Below are positions 1 through 11,323 of a DNA stretch of 64,000 nucleotides, piece after piece. The DNA is from Porites lobata (Eukaryota > Cnidaria > Anthozoa > Scleractinia > Poritidae). Both the position numbers and the translations under genes were made by a program. Within the stretch, counting starts at the first letter, position 1; every line of letters begins with the position of its first letter. The notes under the pieces are model-generated. The model made no database searches, was not told the origin of the DNA, and saw nothing but the letters and a program-made list of their open reading frames with translations. The stretch lies in the NCBI GenBank assembly GCA_942486035.1, contig CALNXK010000024.1:3308501-3372500 (forward strand), written 5' to 3'.

Positions 1-1164
1 CCAAAAAGAATCTAATTCATGGTAGACCTTGGGTTGAAGATGCTCCTCATGGAGTGCTTTGCAAATGTGACAAGCGAACTGGGGCATGTGTTTTCTTTGG
101 CTGCCGAATTTCCGTCGCCATTGAAAGTATTGATTGTAAGCAGTGTCGTTTTTATCAAGATACTGGAGGTAAAGCGCTAAGGCTTTTACTGAGGGAAAGT
201 CTTGAACACTAATAAATGATCCTGGAGGAGCTATAGGAATGTAAATATCTTTGGCAAGAACGACTGGTACAACCCTCCAGTCTAGCGTATTCCAAAACTT
301 CTCTGTAACATAATCAGTACATGCCGCATTTTCAAACGACAAGTAAAATTTATAAGTTTTGAAAAGTTCGACGCATTCTTGAGAACCTCTGGAACATTTG
401 TTGTTTTGCCCGTATACACTACCACATTTACCATAAACATCAACTTGGATGTGTTTAAGCAACTCCTTTACATATATTCCCCTAGTTTGCGGTCCGCAAT
501 TAGATACAGCCCATGCAACGAGTTTGTCTTTACCTTCCGCGTAATTTGTGTCGTTCGATGTGCTAGCCGCAGGCAATTGAAGTGGAAAGAAATGTCCGTA
601 TGGTAATGGGAAGTCTGATGTCCGTTTAAATGTCAGAGTCCAGTTAAAAAATCCTTTAGGTATGAAAGAAATATCCGCTATGTCTGGGTGGAGCAAACTT
701 TCTTGTGTAAGAATTGCTATGCGTTGGTAAGAGCATCTGTATTTGTGAATCTGCTGAATTTCTTCCCATCTTGGCGTATCTCCCTTATACCCAAGATGAA
801 ATATCACGGCGTCACTTTGTCCAATATCGTCAACATCATAGGTTATTCTGCACTTCATCGATGGACAACCCGCGAGAAAGCTTTCATTGGAGTCCATTCC
901 CCACCAGGGTTTTCTACCAAACCACGTATTATAGAACAATATCAGTTTTGTACTGTTATTTTCATGTGAAACGTTTGCTGTTTTTCGCGATCGTTCAACA
1001 TTAGTAGGTCTAGGCTTACACTGCCATGGACTTAATAACCTCGCTGGATATAGTACTCTTTCGTATATTACTTTCATCGACATCAAAACAGAGGCAAGAA
1101 CAGTAATTAAAATCATATGTCGCCGCTTGGCAGCGAGTGGACATCTAAAAAATAAAGTTTTCAT
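1..1164 (-). CDS. alpha-1,3-fucosyltransferase (GT10), 3' end beyond window
   Basis: An open frame of 388 codons from the ATG at 1164-1162 to the window edge, with no stop. It predicts a Golgi type II membrane protein: a short basic cytoplasmic tail, a hydrophobic anchor at about residues 17-35, then a lumenal catalytic domain. Residues 271-291 hold the family-10 donor-binding signature, including YLSFENAACTDYVTEKFW, followed by WRVVPVV and the PPGSFI stretch typical of alpha-1,3-fucosyltransferases. Such enzymes move L-fucose from GDP-fucose to GlcNAc in glycans. I chose this ATG because the anchor follows at once and a good acceptor (AG at 1177-1176, pyrimidine tract upstream) lies just before it, so a non-coding 5' exon is likely. 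The visible coding part has no intron. Family assignment is firm; the linkage made and the orthologue are not settled. Confidence 0.9.
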   Translation of the reverse strand, partial: MKTLFFRCPLAAKRRHMILITVLASVLMSMKVIYERVLYPARLLSPWQCKPRPTNVERSRKTANVSHENNSTKLILFYNTWFGRKPWWGMDSNESFLAGCPSMKCRITYDVDDIGQSDAVIFHLGYKGDTPRWEEIQQIHKYRCSYQRIAILTQESLLHPDIADISFIPKGFFNWTLTFKRTSDFPLPYGHFFPLQLPAASTSNDTNYAEGKDKLVAWAVSNCGPQTRGIYVKELLKHIQVDVYGKCGSVYGQNNKCSRGSQECVELFKTYKFYLSFENAACTDYVTEKFWNTLDWRVVPVVLAKDIYIPIAPPGSFISVQDFPSVKALALYLQYLDKNDTAYNQYFQWRRKFGSQRKHMPQFACHICKALHEEHLQPKVYHELDSFW

Positions 1165-1440
1165 TCGAAACTTGCCTGAAAAAGAATTAAATGTTCCGAT
1201 GAAATTGTTGTCTCCCAGCATTGACTCCCGGCATTAGCGACTGTAACCTGCTCCAGCTGAAGTGTTTTTCATGGTTTAGCGGGCTGAAATGTCGTTTCAG
1301 TGTCCCTGAAACAGTCCTATCTCAGAGCGGTCGACGTTTAGAAAAACATACCATAATATTTTTGCTCGTGTAGTTTGTCACGTAATGGTCGGTCACCAGT
1401 GGCACCAGCTCTAGCATGTCACAAAGCATCTGAGACCATT

Positions 1441-2771
1441 AGGAGGGTCTCAATGGGGTTAAACGATAGGCGTGAAAGGGCCAAAAATTTAGTCGATAGC
1501 CGTAAAAACTGAAAAATTTTAACCGTTAGCCGTAAATAGAGTAAAAAAGAGTTAACCGTAAAAGAAAATGTTCCCTATATTTGTTAATTTTAAGGAGGGT
1601 ACTAAACTCACTTATGGTTGCGCTTTTTATTTCCCGGCTAGTGTGACTCCTTACGCACATTCGGTAAAGAGCCTTCTAGGTGATGACCAAGACCTCTCCA
1701 TTTCCGCCGCTTTATCGGGGAACCAATTTTTTTCCATAGCGAAATTGTGGCTTCTTGCTGGGGATTAATATTTGCGATTTTCAGGAGGTCGTGCCCTCGA
1801 GATACTAGTGAAACAACACGCAGAGATGTCACCGTTTGTAAAACACGTTGCCGATAAAGAACATTTCCCTGTTTTTCTCTGGCGCTACGGTAGACATTGC
1901 CATGCCTAGTCCCTGTACGGCGTCTTCCCACGCAATCTCGGTCAAGGCATTTCGGTGGCGAACTCGCTCGGACCACGTGACCCGAAACGCATTAGCCGCG
2001 CGAAATAATGAGGCCTAGGGACAAGGCAACGGCAGACAGTCGTTCCGTACAGTCCTTCGCTATCATTAAAAACACTGGACACGGAAATTTTGTCATTGGC
2101 TGTTTTCACACCAGAGCTCGAAATGGATTATCCTTCTGAGACTAGCCTGTGTACAGTAGCCCCCTTCCAGACAGACACCCCTTCTCCGATTTTTTCTGAG
2201 GGGAGGGGGAGGCTGTACACAGGCTATCTGAAACGGATGATCCCGCCTTCAAACTGTCCGTCGAAATTGACGGATAAAGTCAGGCGGATTGTTCATTCAA
2301 AATTAAAACTATTCCATTTTCAAAGCAAGACGGATTACCTATCTGACGCGAATCATCAAACGGATAACCCGTCTCACATGCACGAATAATCCGTCTCTAG
2401 CGTGAAAAAGGCCATTTCTGTTGTAATGAACCTTGAGTTAGGCGTTCGCGTGTGTGCTTTGCTTTTTCACAAAGACTATTTTTTAATTGTCTATGGACAT
2501 TTCTATCTGTAAAATAATATTAGAGGTGGGATACTTTAAAAAAAGTATGATCTATCAAATGTTAAAATGTTTTCATCCCGAGATGATCCTAAGACCTTTA
2601 TTTTGCTTTAAAGATACAAAAAATATAGGTTAATTAATATTTAACTTTTTCAAACAAAAGAAGTTAATTTTTAACTTTTTTATTAACCGTAACTGAAAAA
2701 AATTAACCGATAGCCGTCAAAGAGCCTTTAGCCGATAACCGTAAAAGCCACTACCCCATTAAGACTCTCCT
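1441..2771. mobile_element. non-autonomous DNA transposon, GGGTCTCAATGG family, copy 1
   Basis: The left end carries GGAGGGTCTCAATGGGG. The right end is its inverted counterpart, CCCCATTAAGACTCTCC. Inside both ends lie clusters of a short subterminal repeat of the form ACCGATAGCCGTAAA: several copies at 1465-1565 and inverted-oriented copies at 2690-2750. The 1.3 kb interior has no transposase-like frame. A shorter relative with the same end lies at 7716-8210. The superfamily is unclear because I could not fix a clean target duplication. Confidence 0.7.
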
Positions 2772-2847
2772 TTAGCAATTTGCAGTTATTGACATATCAC
2801 GCAATGTCAGTGCTCAGGAATAAAATATATTGCTGTACTCGAAAATC

Positions 2848-3215
2848 AGGGGCACCCAAAGCTTCAGATCTCTAGAAATGCATTCAAAGCGGAGCTATAA
2901 AATTTGTGTCTGCTCTGTCATCCGAGGGGAGCTTGAGGATTTTCGAAATTACAAAGGCTTCACTGTTCTTTTCCCGAAAAGTTTAGATGAAATTGCTCGT
3001 TTTAAGAAAGTGAGATTTTTTCTAATTCCTCACGTGCACTCCATCATATTCATATCTTTGAATCCGAAAATTTTAGGTTTCCTTTTTAATTTGCTACGAA
3101 AATTAGCCTATAACATTGGGAATGAAATGTGAAAACTTCAGAGCTTCAGAAAATCGTATATAGGAATTTTTTTAAAAAATCGAAAATTGTACCGGAATGG
3201 AACGCTCACCTAAAC
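2848..3215. mobile_element. GGGGCACCCAA repeat, diverged copy
   Basis: Starts with AGGGGCACCCAA and contains a CAGATCTCTAGAAATGCATTC segment that reappears inverted near 43460-43480. The far end (GGAATGGAACG) also matches the 43145-43170 end in reverse. It belongs to the dispersed family at 23932, 43145 and 50515. The right border is approximate. No coding capacity is seen. Confidence 0.5.
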
Positions 3216-3276
3216 ATTTTTAGCCATATTCAAGCAACAGAAAATTCGAGGCAATATTTGTTTCTCCGTACAGATA

Positions 3277-3591
3277 CCGTAAAATTCCGAAAATAAGCCC
3301 CTCCAAATATAAGCCCTCCGAACCGGTAACGTAAAAACCCTCCGTGAAATCGCCCCTCCAAATATAAGCCCCCCGGGGGCTTGTACTTGGAAAATTACCC
3401 TCAAAGACAAAGTAAAAGAAAGCAAAAACGGTGAATTTACTTCCAACTATAAGGCTAGCCCAATCGATTTTGAAACGCAGATTTCCTTCCGTAGATAAGG
3501 CCCTCCGAATATAAGCCCCTCCAAAAATAAGCCCCCCAAAAAGGGTCCTTGAAAAATATAAGCCCCGGAGCTTATTTTCGGAATTTTACGG
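3277..3591. mobile_element. 315-bp MITE with TA target sites
   Basis: The ends are inverted copies: CCGTAAAATTCCGAAAATAA at 3277 and TTATTTTCGGAATTTTACGG ending at 3591. Each is flanked by TA (3275-3276, 3592-3593), as in Tc1/mariner-type insertions. The interior is made of degenerate AAATATAAGCCCCTCC units. There is no open frame of transposase type. Confidence 0.8.
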
Positions 3592-3673
3592 TATACTGGA
3601 ATATGTGACGCAGCGTTTATTATTATTATTACATAAACATAGGAAACTGTTTATTAATACTGTTATATGAAAC

Positions 3674-5109
3674 CAGAAGCATATAACCCCGAAGCGTATA
3701 ACTTTGTCGCAATGCTCGGGTTTTTTTGGGAACCAATCAAAATTTTCTTCCTAACATGGAATTACTGATAAGGGGGATTGTCGTGCGAGTGCTCTATAGG
3801 AAAACTTGTATCGCGATGTAAATGATGCGGTGGAAAAAGCATTTACTGTTTTACGAGGTAATATTTGACAAAAAAAGGAATACACGATTAATCCCCAAAT
3901 GACCAAGACTGAGTTAGTTCCTCCTAACAAGACAAAGTCGACTACCAATGACATGCACCGTATTAAAAGAGGAGCGATTTCTTAAAGTTGTTACTTCAAA
4001 AACGATTTTTGCCTGACCATTAGCGCAAATAACCTTTTAAAAAATCAGTTACTATCTCCCTAGAATATTTAAACTACTAACATATTTTTTTAAAAAAAAT
4101 TTCACTAGTCGCTGAACTGGAAAGTGTAAATTGTATAAAATTCCCAGACATCTTCACAGAAGTGGTGCGAGTAATAAGACACTGAATAAGAAGGATGAAA
4201 CGCAAGTTATTAGTATTTACAACTAATGTTATGAATGAACAAATAGAAAACAATAAACAGATAAATTGTTTCTTGAAAATTTTTATTCGAAAACCCATAA
4301 GTTTACCGTTAAAAGCAATTCACGTAACACTGACATCGTCAGGATCCGTTTCCACAAGTAAAATCGGCTGAGCACATGGCAAAAATTAACAGTAAAATTA
4401 TCTGTCTCAGATCGGGCGCATTCCCCAATTTTTTCTTGAAAAATCTATCGAAAATATATAAAACGTCTATGAAACATTTATAAATACATAAATTTCCTTT
4501 CATCATCGTACTCCTACCCCCCCCCGCCCCCTCGCTCGCGCGTTCTCGCGAGGCTCGCTTTGCTTGCCCAAATAGGAGAGCTTGCTCGCAGGCTAACCTT
4601 GCTATACCATTTTGTTTGTAGTCACCATGCTGGTTTTGCTGAATGAGAACAGACGTTGCAGATAACTGGTTTGCCGAGGTAGATAGGTTTGCAGCTAGTA
4701 GCCTGCGGATGATCTTTGTCAGTCAAAGAGGCTGCAAACGCATTTTGCTGAGTTCGGCGAGAGGCTTTGCGAAATCGTGAAGAAATGTAAAAGCTTGTAA
4801 ACATCCTTGTCTTATTTCGTCGCTGGTCGATGTTTTCAAGCCATACCGCTTATAACTTCGTGGCTCTTTATGTTTTCCCAGGGTTGCATTTTATAGAAGC
4901 ATACATGTAATTAATCTTTTATGACACGGAACGATTTCTTTCGGTGATAGACACGCATGTTTAAAGCTCAAAGCTTCAATGCTCTGATTCCATATTTGGG
5001 CAAAACAATTTTGCGTACTTCTGATTGGACGGCTGCGTCGGCTAAAAAACCCCAGCATGTTTCTAAACAGATAAGGGGAATTTAGACGCTTCGGGGTTAT
5101 ATGCTTCTG
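3674..5109. mobile_element. 1.4-kb non-autonomous DNA transposon with 7-bp target repeat
   Basis: The terminal inverted repeats (CAGAAGCATATAACCCCGA at 3674, its complement ending at 5109) match over 23 bp. The flanks carry the direct repeat ATGAAAC (3667-3673 and 5110-5116). The CAG start and 7-8 bp duplication would fit a hAT-like element. Only short unrelated frames lie inside, so it is non-autonomous. A GC-rich patch at 4515-4600 may be a further nested repeat. Confidence 0.75.
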
Positions 5110-5249
5110 ATGAAACAAATTTACCTATTTAAAACTGTAGCCTGATATTACAGAAAGAAAATAGAATTTCCGGTTTGCAAAAAGGAAAATTTCGCCGACC
5201 TTCAAGCGCACCGCAACCGAGGAAGGAGCGCTTGTGCCAGTCCTATTCC

Positions 5250-6645
5250 GCATCAAACAGATACGGCGACTACGGACTACGAACTACGGCTGAAACAGCG
5301 TTGTCCTTTGTTTGTAGCACTGGGTTGAGTCGTGCAAATATAGAACGTTACGATTGCACTACAGACAGTAGACACGAGAAAAGGGGCGGAGAGGGAAACA
5401 ACACGCAAAGATTTTCTTGTTTTCATGTTCAGTTCACAGAAATGCAAGTATTTTACAAGTGATCTTATCTTTGGAATAATGAGCAAATTCTCCCATAACT
5501 GGGGAAGCAATCACGTCGGGTGGAATTGGTGAACAAAGTTTTGGTTACACAGTTTTTCTGATTTTTTCGCCTACGAATACTTATGTCAAATGTTAAAGAA
5601 ATAAACAGAAATAATAATAGTTCATTGATTAGATTTAGAAGATGGACTTCTCCGATTACTGATTAGTTTGAAGTATCGATATGCCGAGTTTCGATTATCT
5701 CACGGATGTTTATATCATTTTCATTCAGCAAAAGCGATATAAAAACTCGCATAAACAAAGGTTACACAAGTAGAAAGACACACTAATCAATTCCAACAAA
5801 CGTTGAAACTTTCAAGTGCGAAGAGAGAGTAAATTACCTGCATGATTTCTGTTCTCGGCCGTCAATCTGAATTCTGCGTATAAACGGCTAAGCTTATTTA
5901 AATATAAGGCTGCGTGCAAACGGACGCAACATTGTTGGATGTTACATGTCGCGTCCGTTTGTACACCCTGTTGCATGTTGTTTGATGTTGTTGCGCAAAG
6001 TTTGAAACCAGTCAAACTATTCAGCCAACAACTCCCAACATTTCTTTTGTTCCGTGATCACCGAAGCGTAGCGCAACAATGTTGGATTCGTTTGCAAAGC
6101 TCTTCCAACATTGTTGGGACCGCGCACGCTCATTACGCATGGTTTATAAAGACTTATGGGTTATATCCTTCCCACGATGCACTGCAGGCCCCGACATTGT
6201 TGGGAGTTGTTGCATCCGTTTACTCACCACTGCCAACATGCACGCAACAACTCCCAACATTGTTGGCGCAACAATATTGGGAGTTGTTGCGTCTGTTTAC
6301 ACGCAGCCTGAGCTTAGTTTTAGATAAAAATGTAGTCACAACTTTAAGTGGTTTGAGTATTTTAAAAGCGTAGATCTGAGCAGAAATTAGACACAACTTA
6401 CATATTTCGCTTTCCTCTCAATTAAAGCGGGTGAATTGAAAACTTTTTTACGAAAAGACAAGATTCTAGAATTACCGAGACAGCAAAATGCGAACAGAAT
6501 GTTCTCCGTAGTCGCGACTACGTGAAACAGCTCAACAACTCACCGGAGCGGCAGGACTACGTAGGAACAATGAACAGTCACGTGGTTCTGATCATGCGCA
6601 GTAGTAAGTTTAACCGAAGTCGTAGTCCGTAGTCATCCTATCTTT
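5250..6645. mobile_element. outer element with GACTACGGACTACGA ends
   Basis: Near 5257 the text reads AGATACGGCGACTACGGACT. The same motif returns inverted near 6620-6642 (AGTCCGTAGTCATCCTATCT). This gives an imperfect inverted repeat of about 40 bp around a 1.4 kb core, with another MITE nested at 5908-6308. Borders are approximate and there is no coding content. Confidence 0.45.
5908..6308. mobile_element. 401-bp MITE, GGCTGCGTG ends
   Basis: The left end GGCTGCGTGCAAACGGACGC and the right end reading inverted as GGCTGCGTGTAAACAGACGC form near-identical terminal repeats. The interior repeats CAACATTGTTGGGAGTTGTTG several times in both orientations, so the single strand can fold on itself. 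Two overlapping open frames here are by-products of this repetition. Confidence 0.8.
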
Positions 6646-6945
6646 AAGTCCCTATTACTTGAAAAGCGGAGCGCTTGTTTCATCGCCCAACTTTTATCCG
6701 CCCTGGGCAAAGGAAGTCTCGGCTCGCATTTTGAGTGCGTTTGAGACAGGGCCGATACCCTGTCGAATTGTACCATGGGACTATTGCGTCTCGAGCTTCT
6801 TTTATCGGCCATTACGAAGTTTCATAGGAAACTGGGTTCAAATTCGTGCCACGAAAAAGTCCCACAGTGCAATTTCGACACCACACTGACACAGACTCAC
6901 GCGCCAAAATGAGCAATAGTAGAAATCCTCGTCACTTCGTCAGAA
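6309..6945. other. spacer without recognised gene
   Basis: It holds the right part of the 5250-6645 element and a GC-richer stretch at 6660-6900 with two short open frames that resemble nothing I know. It lies just downstream of the mitochondrial peptidase gene, which is on the minus strand, and may include its 3' untranslated end. I saw no clear polyadenylation signal. Confidence 0.4.
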
Positions 6946-7036
6946 GTCAGAAAGCACCGGAGCACCTTCGTCGAAAAGCATCGGAGCACCTTCGTCGGAA
7001 AGCATCGGAGCACCTTCATCGGAAAGCACCGAAGCC
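6946..7036. repeat. 24-bp tandem repeat, about 3.5 copies
   Basis: Units of the form AAAGCATCGGAGCACCTTCG plus TCGG follow one another with few changes. The array ends about 25 bp beyond the peptidase stop codon, so it should be transcribed in that gene's 3' untranslated region. Confidence 0.8.
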
Positions 7037-7059
7037 TCCGCAATGTTCAGACCGAATGT

Positions 7060-10000
7060 TTACTGATAAAATGGATTTGATGCTTTGAGATCCTCCCAAA
7101 GAGACTGCACCAGATCAGAAGTTGTCAACTTTTTCTCCAACATGTCCTCAACTAGCAGCCTTGGTTCTCGTCCACCTCCATAGGCCAGCATCGTGTGACG
7201 GTACCTATCGCCCATCTCACGAGAGAAGGGATTCTTAGCGAAGCACTGATGCCAGATGCGGGACGCTACAGCTCTGGACCATAAATAAGAGTAGTATTTA
7301 GCACCATAACCGTTGAGGTGGCTAAATCTCTGTTGCCAGGCTGTGCCTGTATTAAAATAAGAAACATGTGGCGTTATTGATCAAACTTACTTGAGAAAAC
7401 AACCGACATTTTGCGGCGCCACTACTGGTTCGTGGTTTCCCCACGAAATGACGTATAACGTATTCCAAACTGATGAAGTGTCTCCCCAAAAAATCTGTCG
7501 GCCGTCCGTCGGTAGACTGTCGGCAAACAGACGACCAACTGTCGGCCGACAAACGACCAACAGGCGACTGAAAGTTTTCTCAATATAAACGGAAAAAGTG
7601 TCGGCCGACTGTTGACCAACAGTACCAACAGTCGGTTAACGGTTACTTGCGAATAAGGACGAGTAATTGCTAATATTAACCAAATGAACCCGACAGTCGT
7701 GAAACAGCCCCTTTTGAGGGTCTCAATGGGGTGGTAGCTTTGACGGTTGACGGGTAATTTTTTCTAAGCTTGACGGTTGACGGTTAAATTTTAGAGCTTT
7801 TGACGGTTGAAAATTATTAAGTAGAAAGTAAGTCCAAGAGTAAAATAAGGTTAAAGTAAATCAGTTACTGACTTCAAAATTAGCTTTTGTGTCTTGGAGG
7901 TTGTCTTGGCCTTTCGCTTTTAAATTTCGAAATATTTTAGACACAAGCAAGTTATAAGGTCTTGTTATGTCCAGAGGGTGTGTTTTTTAGAACATGGCAA
8001 CTGAGTTTTCCAGTTTAGAGATTCTTCAGGAGCCCAAAGTCCGTGTGAAGATCAGCTGAAATAGTGAAATTTGAGATACCTTAAAACTTTTCGATGGTCA
8101 ATATTAATCTACGTTTTGACGGGTTGACGGTAAAAAATAACCTTTTTGGACGGCTAGAGGTTAAATTTTAGGCCGTTTGACGGCTGACGGTTCACTCCAT
8201 TGAGACTCTCTTAAAGGGGTAAAAACATGGGAGCAATTTAGGTTTCTAGGAAACTGCCCACCTACCCCTCCCCTAACCCAACATTTTGCTCCAAGTGAGA
8301 AGTAAGTGTATTTTTGACTTAAAGGGAGGGGTAGGTGGGGAGTTCCCCAGAAGTTTACCTAAATTGATCCAAAACATACCTGGTGCGTGTGGGATCACTG
8401 TATATTCTTCCTGTACTTGAGCAAGGATGTCTGTCGTTGAACCAGTTAGTGGATGTGTTCCATGATATACCTGATCAATCATCGCATAGAGAACTTGTCG
8501 TTGCATCTCCAGCGCACCAAACATGGACCTCCCCTGACAAAGACGAACAGCTACTTCATCGGGCAGGCTCTGCCCTGTTTTGTAATGCTTTGCAAACGCA
8601 GTTAGCACCCTAGGATCCCATGCAAAGAACTCCATAAGCACTGATGGGACCTCAGCAAAGTCTGTTGAACATCTGGTGCCTGTGACATGTTGGTACTGAG
8701 TTCGAGCAAGCATAGAATGCATTGCATGCCCCATCTCGTGAAACAGGTTTTCCACCATGTTGTGGGTGAGGAGGGAAGGGGATGAGGGACCAGGTAATGG
8801 AAAATTGCAGACCAGGACAACAACTGGCAGCTGGTAGGATCCATCTTCAAGTAAACGACCCCCTTAAAAAAAGATTAATAGCAAATTCTAGGCTTTAAAT
8901 TGTGGCTTCAACCTGTGCAATTATTTCCAATCGGGTCTAGTTACATATTATTGCTTAAATTGTGATAACCACTGAAATGATCATAATTTTATCTTCATTT
9001 AAAATTTGTCTTTCCGCAGTTAACACCATCTTCATGTTTCATTCCTCTCATGGGTTAAGATGAACTCAACAAATTGGGCTGCTCCCAATGTATAGGTCTT
9101 CATAGCTGAAAAGATCACTGCAGTGCTAATGCAGAGGCCATGGGTTCAAATCCCATCGAAGTACCCAATTTTTTTTTGTTTTGGCTTTATTTGCAATTGC
9201 TTAAAGTGCAACTACCACTGTGACAATCATACCTTCATTTAAAAATTCATTTTAAAAAACTAAGAAAGGACCATAACCAGGGGGATATTCCCATAAAATT
9301 AATAAAATCTGAGCTAGATGGATATGTGCCGCCTGGTAGGATAATTATAGTTTTTAAAGGCCTCAATCCTTAAAAAAGCCCTAAGAATGACTACATAGGA
9401 GGCTATAATCCAAGTTCCACCAACAAGGAGTCAGGAATCCAGTGCTTGGAATCCAGAATCCAAAAATGGGGCGACTTATAGAGAGTACATTTTGCAGAGA
9501 ATTACAATGGTAGTCTTTACACTAGAGCCTAAATAAGCTAAGAAATATTTCAGGACAAGTAAATTTTAAATTCTTGAAGTAAAAGAAAGCTTCACACACA
9601 ACCTATCTTTTTTACTTCAGGTTTACTTAAGCCTATTTTCCCATGCAACATAATTAAGATTGATTGACATGCTTTGCCTTTTTCAAAGCTTAGAAACCTC
9701 AAGTTTGTAAGTTGATTTTAAGGATGGTTTTCAAGTCACTTGAAACTTTCTTGAATCGTTTAAACTTTCTGACTTTAATGAGATGCAAAGTAAAGTTACT
9801 TGAGATTTTAATTAGGCCATCACACATGCATTATTGGTTAAGTAAAACTTAGCAGCTCTTAAGTCTTACTTAACAGCCTAGTGTAAAGACAACCAATAAC
9901 ATTTCTACTGCCCTGTAACAACTACATATTAACCTTAATGCCCTTATAGCCCCCACTATTCACCTCTGATTGTAAAATGTGAATCCTGCTGTAGCTTCTC

Positions 10001-11323
10001 TTCTCTATTAAAGAAGTCACAATAAATGTAACCAAGCAAACCCTCTGTTTCATGAACCACACCCAGTTTTTGGACATAAGGGGACCATAGCTCTCCCTCA
10101 GCTGGGTCTTGGGTTTCTAAGGAGATCCCAAACAGACTCTTAAACAGAAGGTTTAGGCCCTCCATACAGGCGCCCAGTGGAAAATATGCTGATATAGATG
10201 AGCTATTGAGTTTTGCAGACTGATACTTTGCCATACTAGAATAATAGTGAAGATCCCAGGGCATAATTGGCTCCGTATTAGAAGCTTTTGATGTGTGTTT
10301 TTTCAGTCCAGTTAAAATGTCCAATTCCTTCTTTGCTGGTTTACGAAGCATGTTAGCGGTAAGTTTTAGAAAATCCATAACATTTTCTGGTGTTTTTGCC
10401 ATTGTTCCTGTAAGGGCACGATGGGTAAAACTTGGGAAGTTTACCAGTCGAGCAAGTTGATGCCGCGCACTCAGAAGCATGTCAAGAGTGTTGAGCTGGG
10501 TCTTTACAGGCTTCAAACAGGAGAGATAAACCAGCTCACGCAACTTTTCATTGTTTGAATCCAAATACGCAGATTCAATGATTACATGGCCATCACTGAC
10601 TGGATAAATACCACTCAGTTTATCTGCCATTGGAAGATCAGCCAGTGGTACTTGAACAGGCATTGATGCAATTTGAGAAAATTGTGCACCAATTACTAAG
10701 ATTGCTTCCTGGAGTTCAACAAAAAGCCTACGTTTCTCCTCATCCAAGTGAATCCCACTTTGTTCAAAGTCAAACAAAAACAACTCTGCAACCCTCTTGG
10801 TTTCTTCATCCATCTGTCGCTTGTCTTCATTAGAAAGCATTTTCCCCAGGGCTTGATACAAGCCTGGGTGTGTGTTGAGCTCCTCTACATAGCTACTGAT
10901 TCCCCTGGAAGTATCCTCGGCAGCGCTTCGGAAGCGATGATCAGGATGTGTCAATCTTACAAACTCAGCCAAATCGGCAGCTGCACACAAAGTGTCTGAC
11001 AGCTTATCAAACAGCCCCACTAACCGAGGGGTGCGGGGAGATTGGAGGACATTATCGACAATTTTGCCTCCTTCAAATAAAGCCTTATTTTTCAGCTCAG
11101 TAAATCCCGATGTGTCACTTAGCTCTGGCTTCCCAAAGAGACCAGTGGGTCTTAAATAGCGATCTTCTCTTGGATGTGGTGAATTGAAAGCTGTGGCCAA
11201 TGGACTCCATGTCGCAACACAGCGATTGGCATCCGCTCTCGTACGAGGAACACTTCTCCCCCAAAGCGCAAGTGGAAGGCGACGGTTTCGCAGGGCAATT
11301 CGGCCGTAAAAAAGGGTCCCCAT
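7060..11323 (-). CDS. MIPEP: mitochondrial intermediate peptidase (M3 metallopeptidase)
   Basis: Three exons: 11323-9964, 8862-8380 and 7346-7060 (stop TAA). All junctions are GT-AG and in phase, giving 709 residues against about 713 in human MIPEP. In mitochondria the family removes an octapeptide from imported precursors after the main processing peptidase. The N-terminus is basic and hydroxylated without acids (about residues 1-40), as in a matrix presequence. The HEMGH zinc motif is at residues 495-499, followed by FAEVPSVLMEFF carrying the third ligand, then YQHVTGTRC and the conserved C-terminal YYSYLWSRAVAS. The exon 1/2 junction restores FTIRGGRL, as I recall it from animal homologues. 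I chose the ATG at 11323 because the frame above it has no in-frame ATG. Exon 1 is unusually long (1.36 kb) for a gene with many exons in vertebrates. It is divergent from DHRS7. Confidence 0.95.
7489..7645. repeat. palindromic CTGTCGGCCGAC repeat in MIPEP intron 2
   Basis: Several copies of GTCGGCCGAC and of CCAACTGTCGGC/GACCAACAG occur in both orientations within 150 bp, making overlapping small inverted repeats. No function can be given. The open frames here on both strands are explained by the repetition. Confidence 0.6.
7716..8210. mobile_element. non-autonomous DNA transposon, GGGTCTCAATGG family, copy 2
   Basis: Left end GAGGGTCTCAATGGGGT, right end ACTCCATTGAGACTCTC. The subterminal repeats TTTGACGGTTGACGG are clustered at both ends (7738-7810 and 8110-8195). 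It shares termini and architecture with the 1441-2771 element but has a different, shorter core. It lies inside MIPEP intron 2. Confidence 0.8.
9095..9165 (+). repeat. tRNA-like sequence (SINE head or tRNA pseudogene)
   Basis: It has a 5-bp anticodon stem (CTGCA/TGCAG) around a 7-nt loop with GCT in the anticodon place. The T-arm ATGGG/CCCAT carries the B-box GGTTCAAATCC, and a T run follows. The acceptor stem is imperfect and the D-arm is decayed (the A-box reads TAGCTGAAAAG). I therefore read it as a tRNA-derived retroposon or pseudogene in MIPEP intron 1, not a working tRNA. Confidence 0.5.

Noticed and set aside
5939..6373. 144-codon frame with repeated Pro-Thr-Leu-Leu words
   Set aside because: Lies in the GGCTGCGTG MITE; the repeats CAACATTGTTGG explain it.
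9095..9165. Functional serine tRNA (anticodon GCT)
   Set aside because: The acceptor stem does not pair well, the D-arm is lost, and the long variable arm of serine tRNAs is missing.
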